From Paramecium octaurelia (Eukaryota; Ciliophora; Oligohymenophorea; Peniculida; Parameciidae), in assembly GCA_905182995.1 (NCBI GenBank), contig CAJJDP010000019.1, positions 151,600 through 215,599 of the forward strand: a DNA stretch of 64,000 nt, written 5' to 3'. A program made the translations under genes and the position numbers. Shown piece after piece: positions 1 through 12,303 of this stretch (the stretch's first letter is position 1; each line of letters opens with the position of its first letter). A model generated the notes under the pieces. The model made no database searches and was not told the DNA's origin. It saw only the letters and a list, made by a program, of their open reading frames with translations.

Positions 1-330
1 GGCTTCTTTTTCATCTAATCTTTTTCTCCTTTATACATAATTGTATAGGTTTCCATTTTCAGCATATTCCAATACCATATATACGTTTCCATGTTCAATG
101 AAGCTATCATACAAATTTACGATATTTGGATGATGGCACTTTAAATGGACTTTAATTTCCCTTTCCACTCCTTCCTGCTCATATGGAGTTTAGATATTGC
201 TTTGTTAAATTGATTTTATGGCATAGAGTGATTATGATTTGACATGTTGTACCAGATTAACAGTTCCAAAAGATCCAGTTCCTAAACTAGTCTTACCGTT
301 AGATCTCTGTTTGAGTTCAAATTGAGTCAT
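1..330 (-). CDS. Serine/threonine protein kinase, N-terminal part (cut by window edge)
   Basis: Read with the ciliate code, 110 codons stay open from ATG at 330 to the window edge. The start of a protein kinase fold is visible: a glycine-rich loop LGTGSFGTV near residue 16, the ATP-anchoring lysine in YAIKSI near residue 39, the alpha-C glutamate region EREIKVH, HHPNIVNLYD, and the hinge YMVLEYAENGNLY near residue 85. The hinge and spacing resemble Aurora, NEK or CAMK-like kinases, but the activation segment lies outside the window, so no subfamily is given. An in-frame ATG at 375 would add 15 residues. I prefer 330 because the protein then starts just before the kinase core. No intron is needed. 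Confidence 0.85.
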
Positions 331-1527
331 TGACGTAAAAAGTCCTTTATTATAGCATTCTATTTTTCTTTACATGATTGTTCGATTAACTGACAAATTT
401 TTATAAATATAATCAATAAAATTTATATTCAATTTACTTAAAATAATCACCTCTGTCACACCAAAATGCACGCTTCTAATCCTGCAATTCTCAATAATAA
501 TCGAATGCCTTTTCCTTTCATGTTTTCAAAATTTTCAATTTTGTATCTTTGTATGACATCATTTGATTTTGAAGTTTATTAATTTATTTTTAACAAATCA
601 CCAATCCAAAACAACTGCATTTTCTGATAAGAATATTGACATTAGTCATTCTGGAATCAGAATGTTTAAATTTTTAACTTGATTTATTAAAATACATTTT
701 ATTTCTCCATCAAATAATGATATTCCAATTTCAATTGCAATATTAGATTATATGTGATGTATAGATATTATTTTCACGTACTTCAGGATAATATTGTTCT
801 CTTATGAAATTTTTTTATTAAATTTTATAATTCTGCGAGTAGTCACAGAATATTACTATAGAATTATATAATCTAAAGAAAGTAATACCATTTTTTATCA
901 AAATCATAACATGAAGTATTGAGAGATTTGATGAAGGTATACCATTGAGGAGGAATTTCTTTATATTAATATATCATTGTATTTATTAAAAAGTAAAAGG
1001 TAAGAAAATCAAATAATAGTATGTTTATATCTCATTAAACAACTATATTTGATCATAATATAAGAAGTAGAAAGGAGTATGATTTAAAAATTAGAAATAT
1101 TTCATATACATTATAAATTGTGCTCTTTATTCTTGTAGGTATTTTAATGATTGATGAAAATTGTTAAATGCAAGTTCTGAGTTGTTGCAATATCAATAAA
1201 TAGAAAGTTTAAAGCAATTCATTTTATTTTATTGAATTTCAATCATATCATGATCATAATTTGGAACCGCAAGGCCCTTGATCAGAAAAGAGAATAATAA
1301 CATTATTTTGAGTTAGTTAAAGTAGTATATTCTCTCTGGTATGCAATATGATTTAAAATTGTAGCATTATTATTAAAAATAAATGTCACTTAATTTAATT
1401 TTATTGAATATTATTGTACAATGATTAAAAATTTTGAACAGTATTACAATATATAAAAAGTGCGTCAGATGACATATAAAGTGATATCATAATAAAAAAC
1501 AAAGATAGTTTATCGATAATTGTAACA
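331..1527. other. AT-rich spacer with no supported gene
   Basis: About 1.2 kb between the kinase and DNase II. Short open stretches occur on the minus strand; one runs in frame into the kinase ATG but has no start beyond 375. None shows a domain or a clean start-to-stop path. Bases from 1046 onward are repeated after the N at 2714. Confidence 0.5.
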
Positions 1528-2609
1528 ATGAAAATCCTTCTGCTCGTTCTAGTGATCTAGGTGTTTAGCCAAAGCTGTTTAAGTTCAACAGGATCATAAG
1601 TTGACTGGTGGCTGATATTCAAATTGCCTGCCGACTCAAGTATTCCCTATAGCGGATTTGAATACTATTATTGTGATTCACAAAATGATTGTTCTGCAAT
1701 GAACATGATGAGTGATGATTTAAGAGATTATACATCTCCCTTACAAAGAACTGTGAGTTAGATCTCATTTACTTCGACTACAACAATGAATGTAGTATGG
1801 AATGATTAACCCTCTGGAAAATCAACAATCTCCGATAGAGCTCATTCCAAAGGCATTTTGTCAGCATCTTCTAGTGGATAGGGGTTCATAATTAACCATT
1901 CGACACCACAATTCCCTGTTTTTGATGATACTCAAAGGTAATATTTTGGTAATATAAATTTAGTTATATAATACCTGGAATGCCAAGCAGTTCTAGTGTT
2001 AATGGGCAACATTTTTTTTGTGTGACCATGACAACATCATAGATTAATGTTGTAGCTGAGCAATATATTATTGCCTAAACTTTAACTCAGAAGGCCAATG
2101 AGATTAGTACCTTCGAGTCAACTTATCCAAATATATTTGCTTTAAGAAATAATTCAAGGAAGATTCCAGCATAAAACGGAGCTTCATAGGTTAAGAGCAA
2201 GAATGGAATGATCATTAATGTTATTTCTAAGAACCAAAATTTAGTGGACGACTTTTATGCTACAATTGTTGCTCCTACATTAAAAGTCGGTTTGGTTATG
2301 GAAACATGGGGTAATGGAACTGGGGGTCTGTAAGAGGCTGCTTGCACAAATACTTACCAAACATATAGCAATATTTATAGAAATCATAATGTAGAATATA
2401 AAATCTATATTTAGGGTTATAAATTTAAATATACAAAAGACCATTCTAAATTTGGAATTTCCGTCCAAAGTGCTATGCCCTATGTTTGTATGTCTGATTT
2501 AAATAGAATGACTACCTAAAATAAAAGAGGAGGAACTACTTTTTGTTTTTTGCATTCCAAGATATGGAATGTAATTAATAAGTCATTTGTCGAAAGACAA
2601 ACATGCTGA
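1528..2609 (+). CDS. Deoxyribonuclease II family protein
   Basis: The spliced product is 351 aa, close to usual DNase II length. A 26-nt intron lies at 1938-1963. Residues 1-15 are a hydrophobic signal peptide (MKILLLVLVIQVFSQS). Family landmarks are VDWWLIFKLP near residue 25, the first catalytic histidine in HSKG at about residues 106-109, GFIINHSTPQFP just after it, and the second catalytic block DHSKFG with its histidine near residue 297. DNase II cuts DNA without metal at acid pH and leaves 3'-phosphates. In a bacteria-eating ciliate it would act in food vacuoles or lysosomes, which is inference from the signal peptide. Cysteines in the C-terminal third suggest disulphides. Identical to 3197-4278. 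Confidence 0.9.
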
Positions 2610-3196
2610 TATTTAATTAATTTGTATTTTGCTTCATTAACTAAATATAAATCCGAAAAAAGATTAATTTTAATAGACATACATAAATATGTTTAGAATA
2701 TTTTACAAAAAAANTATTTGATCATAATATAAGAAGTAGAAAGGAGTATGATTTAAAAATTAGAAATATTTCATATACATTATAAATTGTGCTCTTTATT
2801 CTTGTAGGTATTTTAATGATTGATGAAAATTGTTAAATGCAAGTTCTGAGTTGTTGCAATATCAATAAATAGAAAGTTTAAAGCAATTCATTTTATTTTA
2901 TTGAATTTCAATCATATCATGATCATAATTTGGAACCGCAAGGCCCTTGATCAGAAAAGAGAATAATAACATTATTTTGAGTTAGTTAAAGTAGTATATT
3001 CTCTCTGGTATGCAATATGATTTAAAATTGTAGCATTATTATTAAAAATAAATGTCACTTAATTTAATTTTATTGAATATTATTGTACAATGATTAAAAA
3101 TTTTGAACAGTATTACAATATATAAAAAGTGCGTCAGATGACATATAAAGTGATATCATAATAAAAAACAAAGATAGTTTATCGATAATTGTAACA

Positions 3197-4278
3197 ATGA
3201 AAATCCTTCTGCTCGTTCTAGTGATCTAGGTGTTTAGCCAAAGCTGTTTAAGTTCAACAGGATCATAAGTTGACTGGTGGCTGATATTCAAATTGCCTGC
3301 CGACTCAAGTATTCCCTATAGCGGATTTGAATACTATTATTGTGATTCACAAAATGATTGTTCTGCAATGAACATGATGAGTGATGATTTAAGAGATTAT
3401 ACATCTCCCTTACAAAGAACTGTGAGTTAGATCTCATTTACTTCGACTACAACAATGAATGTAGTATGGAATGATTAACCCTCTGGAAAATCAACAATCT
3501 CCGATAGAGCTCATTCCAAAGGCATTTTGTCAGCATCTTCTAGTGGATAGGGGTTCATAATTAACCATTCGACACCACAATTCCCTGTTTTTGATGATAC
3601 TCAAAGGTAATATTTTGGTAATATAAATTTAGTTATATAATACCTGGAATGCCAAGCAGTTCTAGTGTTAATGGGCAACATTTTTTTTGTGTGACCATGA
3701 CAACATCATAGATTAATGTTGTAGCTGAGCAATATATTATTGCCTAAACTTTAACTCAGAAGGCCAATGAGATTAGTACCTTCGAGTCAACTTATCCAAA
3801 TATATTTGCTTTAAGAAATAATTCAAGGAAGATTCCAGCATAAAACGGAGCTTCATAGGTTAAGAGCAAGAATGGAATGATCATTAATGTTATTTCTAAG
3901 AACCAAAATTTAGTGGACGACTTTTATGCTACAATTGTTGCTCCTACATTAAAAGTCGGTTTGGTTATGGAAACATGGGGTAATGGAACTGGGGGTCTGT
4001 AAGAGGCTGCTTGCACAAATACTTACCAAACATATAGCAATATTTATAGAAATCATAATGTAGAATATAAAATCTATATTTAGGGTTATAAATTTAAATA
4101 TACAAAAGACCATTCTAAATTTGGAATTTCCGTCCAAAGTGCTATGCCCTATGTTTGTATGTCTGATTTAAATAGAATGACTACCTAAAATAAAAGAGGA
4201 GGAACTACTTTTTGTTTTTTGCATTCCAAGATATGGAATGTAATTAATAAGTCATTTGTCGAAAGACAAACATGCTGA
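3197..4278 (+). CDS. Deoxyribonuclease II family protein, second copy
   Basis: I see no difference from 1528-2609 anywhere, including the 26-nt intron (here 3607-3632) and the flanks. A functional paralogue should have diverged at least in the intron and spacer, so this is probably the same locus represented twice around N2714. If one copy must be kept, this is the one that continues into downstream unique sequence. Confidence 0.6.
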
Positions 4279-4382
4279 TATTTAATTAATTTGTATTTTG
4301 CTTCATTAACTAAATATAAATCCGAAAAAAGATTAATTTTAATAGACATACATAAATATGTTTAGAATATTTTACAAAAAAA

Positions 4383-4629
4383 AAGCTCATTTAAATAATA
4401 GGAAATCCTTATTATTTCCGTATAAAAACTCATATAAACCTTAGATAGATTTAATCCATTTAACTCTATGCCATATTCTTATATATCAAAGCTATTGTAA
4501 TCTTACTTAAGTAATAAATAATAAAAGAATAATATGTATCAATAAGTTCAAAGGGAATTGATTTATGTTTATAAGAATGTTTATAATATTTTGACAAAAA
4601 TTAAAATGCGAAATAGAAAGGGGAAAATA
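4383..4629. other. Spacer upstream of the 4630 gene
   Basis: AT-rich spacer following the DNase II 3' flank. An in-frame ATG at 4606 could extend the next gene by 8 codons. Nothing else is recognisable. Confidence 0.4.
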
Positions 4630-5812
4630 ATGAATAATTTTACGTATTCTGATGAGATAGAAGGACAGGCAAAAGAGTAAAGGGAAATACTTAAGCATAT
4701 CGAAGGAACTAGTTTAAATAGTGGATGTTCATGGGGGACCAAATTGTAAGAATTGGGGATAAGTTGCAAGACATTTGGAAGCTCAGGTTGGAATAAAGAT
4801 TGAGAAGGCCTACAGATTGAAAAGAGCGTAGAAACATTGATAAATATTTAGATGGGAATCTTTTGTTGATTACAATGAAAACATGTCTAAGGAACAATTG
4901 GCGACCCTATTCGAAACAGCGATAAAAACAAGGGGCAATATGGAATACGCAAAACACGAATTCAAGAGATTGACAGGAATCTAATTGTATTCAACTCGAT
5001 ATGCTGATTATGTTAAGACTTGGTTGAAACCAGGGTTGTTGGGTTTTAAGGATTGCTATATATTTTCAGTGGTGAAGTCATTGAGGAGATCTGATTTCTA
5101 TTAGAAACATACAATGATATAGCCTATAACGGTATTATCAATGTTGAGGATACTGGATCATGACATAGAGGAATACAAAGACGATTACTTTGTGATAGAT
5201 TTTAGGGAAAGCGCAATGAAGTTGCAAGATTTATTGAAATGCTATGCCAGCTGTTTTTCAGAGTCAAGAGAGGAGAGGTATAGTAAGTTCTCCAAGATAA
5301 CTACGAGACATCAATTTAAAAAGATCTACTTTTACTTGCAATTGATGGAGGAATTTAGAAGGATCAATAGATTCTTCACTAATCATGCGAATCAACTAAC
5401 ATTTCATCCGATGCTATACAAAACTATTGAACAAAACAAACAATGTCCAATCTATAAGCTGACTCTGTTAGAAAACGATTATTCCAAAAAACTCTAATTA
5501 TTTAATGAATCTAATAATAATGAGAATGAACAGTTTTCGGTACTTTTGAAGCCGAAGAAAAAAAGGAATTCTTAAAAGTAAGGGAATGATGAGGAAAAGA
5601 ATAAATAGAAGGAGCAATAGAATCCGTATGTTTATCAGTTGGAGGAGGAGGATTTGGTGAAACAGATAAAAGTGCCAAAGAAAGTGAGTGAAACTAAGAA
5701 GAAATACAAGAACTATCGATATTTTAGAGGACATTTTATTAGAGAAGGGTAGTATTAATGTAAAGGATTGACGACGAAGGACTTTGAATATGATGTTCCA
5801 CTTGAATAATGA
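4630..5812 (+). CDS. Unknown basic protein with a Lys-rich tail
   Basis: Three exons give 377 aa, with introns of 25 nt (4644-4668) and 24 nt (4828-4851); spliced length is a whole number of codons. The 24-nt intron is a multiple of three and carries an in-frame TGA, so unspliced reading would stop. I recognise no domain. Residues 20-60 are helical with spaced tryptophans (NCKNWGQVARHLEAQVG), loosely like a Myb/SANT helix but without its full Trp pattern. Residues 250-300 are Lys/Gln/Asn-rich (KPKKKRNSQKQ), compatible with a nuclear protein. No signal peptide or membrane segment. An in-frame ATG at 4606 is an alternative start. The next gene begins about 110 nt downstream on the same strand. 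Confidence 0.75.
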
Positions 5813-5922
5813 GATGTATAGTTTATTATAATATTTGCATTTGAGTAGTAGTCAAAATGCAGTAATTAATTTGAAAATTAGGTATATTCATCTATACAAT
5901 TATCGAAAATAAAATTATATTA

Positions 5923-6109
5923 ATGAAATAGTCTTAATCATATATAAAAACAGAAAAAAAGTGTGAGAGACTACATGAAGAGGGATCCAACAGATTGATA
6001 GCCATTTGCTTAAACCCTCACTGCGATAAAAGGTTAATGTGTTGCTTCTGCTATAATGATTATCATTGTGAACATGTAAAGGATGCGAAGACAATATCAT
6101 AAGTCCAAT
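5923..6109 (+). pseudogene. 5' fragment of the B-box/MORN gene, cut at N6110
   Basis: Identical to the first 187 nt of the gene at 7414-8931, then interrupted by the N. It holds the Cys/His-rich N-terminus only. An assembly fragment, not a biological pseudogene. Confidence 0.8.
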
Positions 6110-6120
6110 NGGGGAAAATA

Positions 6121-7303
6121 ATGAATAATTTTACGTATTCTGATGAGATAGAAGGACAGGCAAAAGAGTAAAGGGAAATACTTAAGCATATCGAAGGAAC
6201 TAGTTTAAATAGTGGATGTTCATGGGGGACCAAATTGTAAGAATTGGGGATAAGTTGCAAGACATTTGGAAGCTCAGGTTGGAATAAAGATTGAGAAGGC
6301 CTACAGATTGAAAAGAGCGTAGAAACATTGATAAATATTTAGATGGGAATCTTTTGTTGATTACAATGAAAACATGTCTAAGGAACAATTGGCGACCCTA
6401 TTCGAAACAGCGATAAAAACAAGGGGCAATATGGAATACGCAAAACACGAATTCAAGAGATTGACAGGAATCTAATTGTATTCAACTCGATATGCTGATT
6501 ATGTTAAGACTTGGTTGAAACCAGGGTTGTTGGGTTTTAAGGATTGCTATATATTTTCAGTGGTGAAGTCATTGAGGAGATCTGATTTCTATTAGAAACA
6601 TACAATGATATAGCCTATAACGGTATTATCAATGTTGAGGATACTGGATCATGACATAGAGGAATACAAAGACGATTACTTTGTGATAGATTTTAGGGAA
6701 AGCGCAATGAAGTTGCAAGATTTATTGAAATGCTATGCCAGCTGTTTTTCAGAGTCAAGAGAGGAGAGGTATAGTAAGTTCTCCAAGATAACTACGAGAC
6801 ATCAATTTAAAAAGATCTACTTTTACTTGCAATTGATGGAGGAATTTAGAAGGATCAATAGATTCTTCACTAATCATGCGAATCAACTAACATTTCATCC
6901 GATGCTATACAAAACTATTGAACAAAACAAACAATGTCCAATCTATAAGCTGACTCTGTTAGAAAACGATTATTCCAAAAAACTCTAATTATTTAATGAA
7001 TCTAATAATAATGAGAATGAACAGTTTTCGGTACTTTTGAAGCCGAAGAAAAAAAGGAATTCTTAAAAGTAAGGGAATGATGAGGAAAAGAATAAATAGA
7101 AGGAGCAATAGAATCCGTATGTTTATCAGTTGGAGGAGGAGGATTTGGTGAAACAGATAAAAGTGCCAAAGAAAGTGAGTGAAACTAAGAAGAAATACAA
7201 GAACTATCGATATTTTAGAGGACATTTTATTAGAGAAGGGTAGTATTAATGTAAAGGATTGACGACGAAGGACTTTGAATATGATGTTCCACTTGAATAA
7301 TGA
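6121..7303 (+). CDS. Unknown basic protein, second copy of 4630-5812
   Basis: Same sequence as 4630-5812, with introns at 6135-6159 and 6319-6342. The upstream in-frame ATG seen at 4606 is missing because the copy begins at N6110. Most likely the same locus twice, not a paralogue. Confidence 0.55.
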
Positions 7304-7413
7304 GATGTATAGTTTATTATAATATTTGCATTTGAGTAGTAGTCAAAATGCAGTAATTAATTTGAAAATTAGGTATATTCATCTATACAATTATCGAAAA
7401 TAAAATTATATTA

Positions 7414-8931
7414 ATGAAATAGTCTTAATCATATATAAAAACAGAAAAAAAGTGTGAGAGACTACATGAAGAGGGATCCAACAGATTGATAGCCATTTGC
7501 TTAAACCCTCACTGCGATAAAAGGTTAATGTGTTGCTTCTGCTATAATGATTATCATTGTGAACATGTAAAGGATGCGAAGACAATATCATAAGTCCAAT
7601 AATTGTGTAAGGATTCCATTTCTAAATTTGACAAATTGCAACTAACCATAATCCTATAGCAGAAAGCAGATTAGTTTAAGTCGGTAGTGCAGAATATCAA
7701 CGAACAATTGGAGAAATTGCTTTAATATTACATTCACGACATACAATAATTGTACTCCATGTTGGAGGATTTAGCAGATAGTTTTGTGATCTTGCAGTAA
7801 GGCAATATCAATTAATTTACAAATGAACAATGCTAATTATTAGCAACATTTCATGATGAGAGAATCCTAGACAATATTGAAGATATAACTAATTTTATTG
7901 GATAGAGAATGGGAATATAGGAGTTGTTAAAAATTAGCGAAGATTTGGATGATAAAATTAAGTTACTGGATGTCAATGACATACTGGAAAAGAATATTTA
8001 GAATGAGTAATTGAAGTAGTTTGTGCAAACTCATGAAATTAAATATGACTGGATTTAGCCACAATTTTTATTGACTCGAAGTCCAGAGGTAACTAAGATA
8101 GTGTATCCAAATGAAGATTTCTATATTGGGGAGGTCAAAAGAGACAAGAAGTTTGGAAGAGGTAAGAAATGTTATTACTTTGATAGGATTGTTGTTTAAT
8201 AAGGTAGCTTAGACATATTATTACGGTGTTTTTAGTGAGGACAATTTTGTGTGGGGTCAACAATTGCTGGTGGATTAGAAAAAGCGTTACTGGATTAAAT
8301 AGGGGAAATGGGTGGATGGGAAGATTGAAGGCAGAGGGATTCATGCTCAATTCAAAGGAGAATACTATCAGGGAGATCTAAAGAATGATATTAGAGAAGG
8401 GTTTGGAATCATGAGGTATACCACAGGAGACGAATATTAAGGACAATGGAAAATGGGACAATTTCATGGAAAGGGATTGTATAAGTATGCAACTGGGGAT
8501 GAGTATGAAGGAGATTTTGTGCAGGATAGGAAGGAAGGTATTGGATCGTTTTAATACAAAAATGGGGAATTGTATGTTGGTTAATTTAAATCTGGTTTGA
8601 GACATGGAAGTGCCATAGTGAAATTTCCCAATGGCGAGATGTATTGAGTGATAATTTAGTTAGCTTTACAGGAGAGTACATGAATGATAAAAAGGAAGGG
8701 CCAGGAGTATATAAATACATTAATGACAACATTTTTGAAGGGACTTACAAGGATGGACAAAGACATGGGTAGGGGATCTACACTAATGTTGAGAATGGGT
8801 TGAGAGAGATTGGTGAGTATGTTCAAGGGAAGCAACATGGGGAACATATGGTTTTCAAATTGTTGAGGGATAAGCCATATTGTATAAATGTTTATGACAA
8901 TGGAAAATTAGTTAATAAAAAATCATTATGA
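7414..8931 (+). CDS. MORN-repeat protein with an N-terminal B-box-like zinc-binding region
   Basis: The spliced product is 489 aa, with introns of 25 nt (8162-8186) and 23 nt (8641-8663). Residues 14-52 hold a Cys/His cluster (CERLHEEG...CLNPHCDKRLMCCFC...HCEH) spaced like a B-box zinc finger. Residues 55-230 look helical. From about residue 245 to the end are seven or eight MORN repeats, for example YQGDLKNDIREGFGIMRY, YQGQWKMGQFHGKGLYKY and YEGDFVQDRKEGIGSFQY. MORN repeats form beta-hairpin ladders that bind membranes or scaffold cortical proteins; B-box plus MORN is common in ciliates. No membrane segment. The gene converges with the small minus-strand gene whose stop lies only 10 nt away, so the two 3' ends must overlap in the transcripts. 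Confidence 0.88.
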
Positions 8932-8941
8932 CTTTTAAGTT

Positions 8942-9310
8942 TCATTTCAATATTAAAACACTGTTATTCTTATAATACTCAATCAGTAATTTGGGGAATC
9001 TCTCTCTTAAGAAGTAGAAAGGGTAATAAGATGGCAATAAGTTTGGGTTTTAGTATTGCAATTCAAAGTATAATTCGTTTTCCGATTTAACATGTGATTT
9101 AATGTTGATGGGCACGCTGTCAATAGTGTTTCCATGTTCTTTGTCAAAGGCAACCTTTTTCATTTAAACAATGGGTTGTTGTCTCAATCGTTCCAAGATG
9201 TGTCCGCTCACCTCTTCTTGAGTGTCAATCAAATAGAATTATCTTGGATCCTCCTCCATATTAGTCTGCACTATCTTGTCGACCTTCTGTTTCTTATCTC
9301 TTTTTAGCAT
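8942..9310 (-). CDS. Small conserved-looking protein, unknown function
   Basis: A single exon of 122 aa from ATG at 9310 to TGA at 8942. The N-terminus is Lys-rich (MLKRDKKQKVDKIVQ); the middle has an acidic/Gln segment (DTQEEVSGHILERLRQQP) and the end is hydrophobic with aromatics (LPSYYPFYFLRERFP). No signal peptide or clear transmembrane helix. No family recognised. It lies 101 nt downstream of the channel gene's stop on the same strand and 10 nt from the MORN gene stop on the other. Balanced composition and clean limits argue that it is real. Confidence 0.65.
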
Positions 9311-9411
9311 ATATTTTATTATTTGTCATTTAGTAAAATAAACTATAAATATAAATAAAAACATGATTATTTAATTCAAAATAAAACCGTTTTGACTTTG
9401 CCCTTCCTAAT

Positions 9412-12303
9412 TCATATGTGAATATCAAATACTTATATATCCTTCTATTATTGCTTGGTTTGATGTTGCTTCTGCTGTGGAAATGCTGCAATTTGTCCTT
9501 CATGGCATGTCCCTTCTGGATGGCAATGAATAAAAATGAATATAAGGAAGTCGTCTGTTGTCTACGATATGTCTAGGTCACTCTCTGTAGAAATCTCATC
9601 ACTCTGGAGATGTTATATTCTGGATAATACTCTCTGAACTCACAGATTTTATCAAAGTCTCCCACAGAGGGCTAAGTTATGATGGGCTATGGTTGGTAAT
9701 GAAAGCAATCTTACGAATTCTATTTGATAGTGTTCTTCCTCAAATAATTGTTAAATATAATTCTCGTAGATTAAGCTTGACCTCCTGTTCTTCATCCCAA
9801 GTAAATTTTGATCAAATGTAACTTTTTATTAGATTCTTCTATGAATTCTTGGACTCTTGTCTGAATAATACAATTATTGAGAAGGCTTATAACTCTCCTA
9901 TTGGAACACCTAAACCTCGTCATCCATCATGTCAATGTTCGGTATATCCTCGTCATGGTCTTAGATTGGATTATGCATCTACGATTCAAATCTGGCACCG
10001 AAGCCTGCTGTTTCCTTTTATTGAGACCTTCTATGCAATGGCATCTTCTTTATCAGTTCCTACTCAAACTTCCCTATTTCCTCTTGAGACATTAAGGACT
10101 GATAGTTTTAACTTTATGCTACTGTCAGTGTTTACGAAGGTCTATGACTAAACTTACTCAATTGATTGCTATATTGGCTGAAAGATTTGCTAAGACTTTT
10201 GGTTTGGACATTCGAAGTACCTATTAGTCAAGTAATTACATATCAATACTTTTTATGGTTCTCGTCTGAATGTCTTCAGATTAACTTTGTGATATGTTCT
10301 CACTTTCTTCAACGTGTTCCAAATCATTCATCACTTCCTTAGCCAAATCTTGAATTACTACCTGTTGTAACAAGGCGTTGATGTACTTGGATTTCCGTTA
10401 TCTATTGTTATTTCTAAACTCATTACATCTCCTCTCTTTCTTACTGGATTGGATACAATTGCTATTTGATCACTCTGTCCTTATCAGGTTCAAAATGTAG
10501 GAATGGACATTGGTTCACCAAATGACTGGTGGATTTGCAACTATAGCATCTCGCATCAATCATAGACAGGTCCTGTTGAAATTGCACTTTGTCTTTTATC
10601 ATATAGAATTTCTCTTTGTCATCAGGAAATTGTTCAAGTAAATTTATAAAATGATTGCGTTAGATTTTGTACAATTAGCAGAATCCTTTGCTTATTATTG
10701 TGGCTGTCCTTACATTTCCAGTTATGAACCCTAAAAATCCAAAGTACTCTCCTTTTTACAATGTCTTTATATGATTACGGGGGTATTTCTCATTCATATT
10801 GTTGGTTTGTTCAAATATCACATTCACTTCACCCTTATTGATAAAATATATGGAACTATCGTCTTAGTCATTCAATGTTAAGATTCGTTGCTCAGGCACT
10901 GTCTTCAATTCCTCCATATAATACACCAATTGTTTCCTCAACTTCATAGAGAAATTCGAGGATATCATTTTGCATTGCTCCAAAATATTGGCTTATAACT
11001 AATGCTTCAATTCACTTCTTAATTGGTGTGACAACTTAACCATTATCTGAGTAATATCTTCTTCATTCATCTACTGTTCTTACTAATTTATTATTCTTTT
11101 CAATTACTTTATAAATGTATTACAGATAACTACGAATTCTGTGTTGGAGATTCAAATTTATGCTATTCAAATTCATGAAATTAGTCATCATATTGATGTA
11201 TTAATTATGCTTGATCCTTTGAGAACGATTATACAAGAACAAACCTATTTTTATAGAAATAAATCCATCAATCAATATAGAAACTATCGATATCACTGAT
11301 GAGAATATCAGTTGCTCATTATTACTAGACTCTATGTTCGAAAATCCTGCACTCGTCAAATAGACTGAGGCCCAATTAAAACATTGAACATATTGCTAAA
11401 TTACATTCTCCAAGGAATTAGCATTGTTCACATCCTTTATTAGAGTGTACTATATGCAAGACACAAGATGAATCAAATAAATTACTCCAATTACATTTAT
11501 CACCAATGGGATTAAATTGTTCTACTGAATGTTAAAATACTCCAGTGTGTTGTTCACAACCTTCAATAATTTTGATCCTTATAGAACCCCAAAAGCACAC
11601 AATAGGACCAAATTCATTTCTCCAGCCTCGAACGTTTTCAATAAAAGAACTATCAAAGACACCAAACAAATAAGGTCCTTGATCATGTCTTGCTTCAAAT
11701 AGTTATATATTATATGATAGCGCTAACTAATGCAATAAGAACTTATTACTTAATCACCTTCCCCTTAAATATGTATGCCTAATTGAATTAGAGGATTATT
11801 TCGAATGTCAACACCACAATGAGTAGGTATTCAATTACTTCGTTATTATTGTAATTTAATATTTATAGAATCTAATCGAGTTCGAATGAATATTTTAATG
11901 GCAACCATATCAAGATTATCAATGTGTTTATAATGAAAATAATATCCGAACAAATTTTTAAATTGCTTTACGGTTATATAATAGGATAATTGTTGAAATA
12001 GTTGAACATAAATTTATAACAACTACTATCTATATCATCTATTTATGTATCCTATCCAAATTACAAGTCATCAAGAACTTACTTTTAATAATTGTTCATT
12101 TTGCTTGTTGGCTTAGTTTTATCGAGCAATTGTTTAATAAAAGTATCTTGATACATTCTTTGCAAATGCATTCTGTATTATCTTGAGTGTTATTAATCTT
12201 CTTATTGCTCTTGTTTATTTCTTCTACTTTATATTGTTACATATCGATTAAGATTCCCTCTAAATGAACAACTAATTTCACGCAAGCTACTGGGAGGGGT
12301 CAT
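9412..12303 (-). CDS. CNBD ion channel of the voltage-gated potassium type, degenerate pore filter, C-terminal CCHC knuckle
   Basis: Seven exons give 911 aa; introns are 11727-11749, 11083-11107, 10414-10444, 10221-10249, 9687-9714 and 9562-9581 (20-31 nt). Membrane segments begin near residue 130 (SDIIFIINTLIILIWLPL). The pore region around residues 302-316 reads WASVYLTSAGFSNI where potassium channels have TVGYGD, so the signature filter is not conserved. The post-S6 helix (HRIRSYLQYIYK) leads to a cyclic-nucleotide-binding domain at about residues 430-535 (FINKGEVNV, QKGEYFGFLGF). Just after it is a CX2CX4HX4C knuckle (10507-10548). The C-terminal third is polar and Gln-rich. Family members set membrane potential and ciliary beating. 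Intron choices after residue 590 are less certain than before it. Confidence 0.82.

Larger units (their letters stand above)
1046..4382. repeat. Direct 1,668-nt duplication around N2714 (1046-2713 = 2715-4382)
   Basis: After the N at 2714 the sequence restarts at the base equal to 1046 and runs without a visible difference for 1,668 nt, at offset 1,669. The first copy then stops at the N and the second continues into unique sequence. Both copies contain the whole DNase II gene with its intron. Two overlapping contig ends joined by a gap character explain this better than a real tandem repeat. Confidence 0.9.
4620..7600. repeat. Direct 1,490-nt duplication around N6110 (4620-6109 = 6111-7600)
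   Basis: Sequence after the N at 6110 restarts at the base equal to 4620, at offset 1,491, and runs identically to 7600. Thereafter only the second copy continues, completing the MORN gene that the first copy leaves cut. This is the signature of overlapping contig ends that were not merged. Confidence 0.9.

Noticed and set aside
1528..4278. Tandem duplication of a DNase II gene as a biological event
   Set aside because: Copies are identical in intron and spacer and meet at an N; four other Ns show the same behaviour, so an assembly cause is far simpler.
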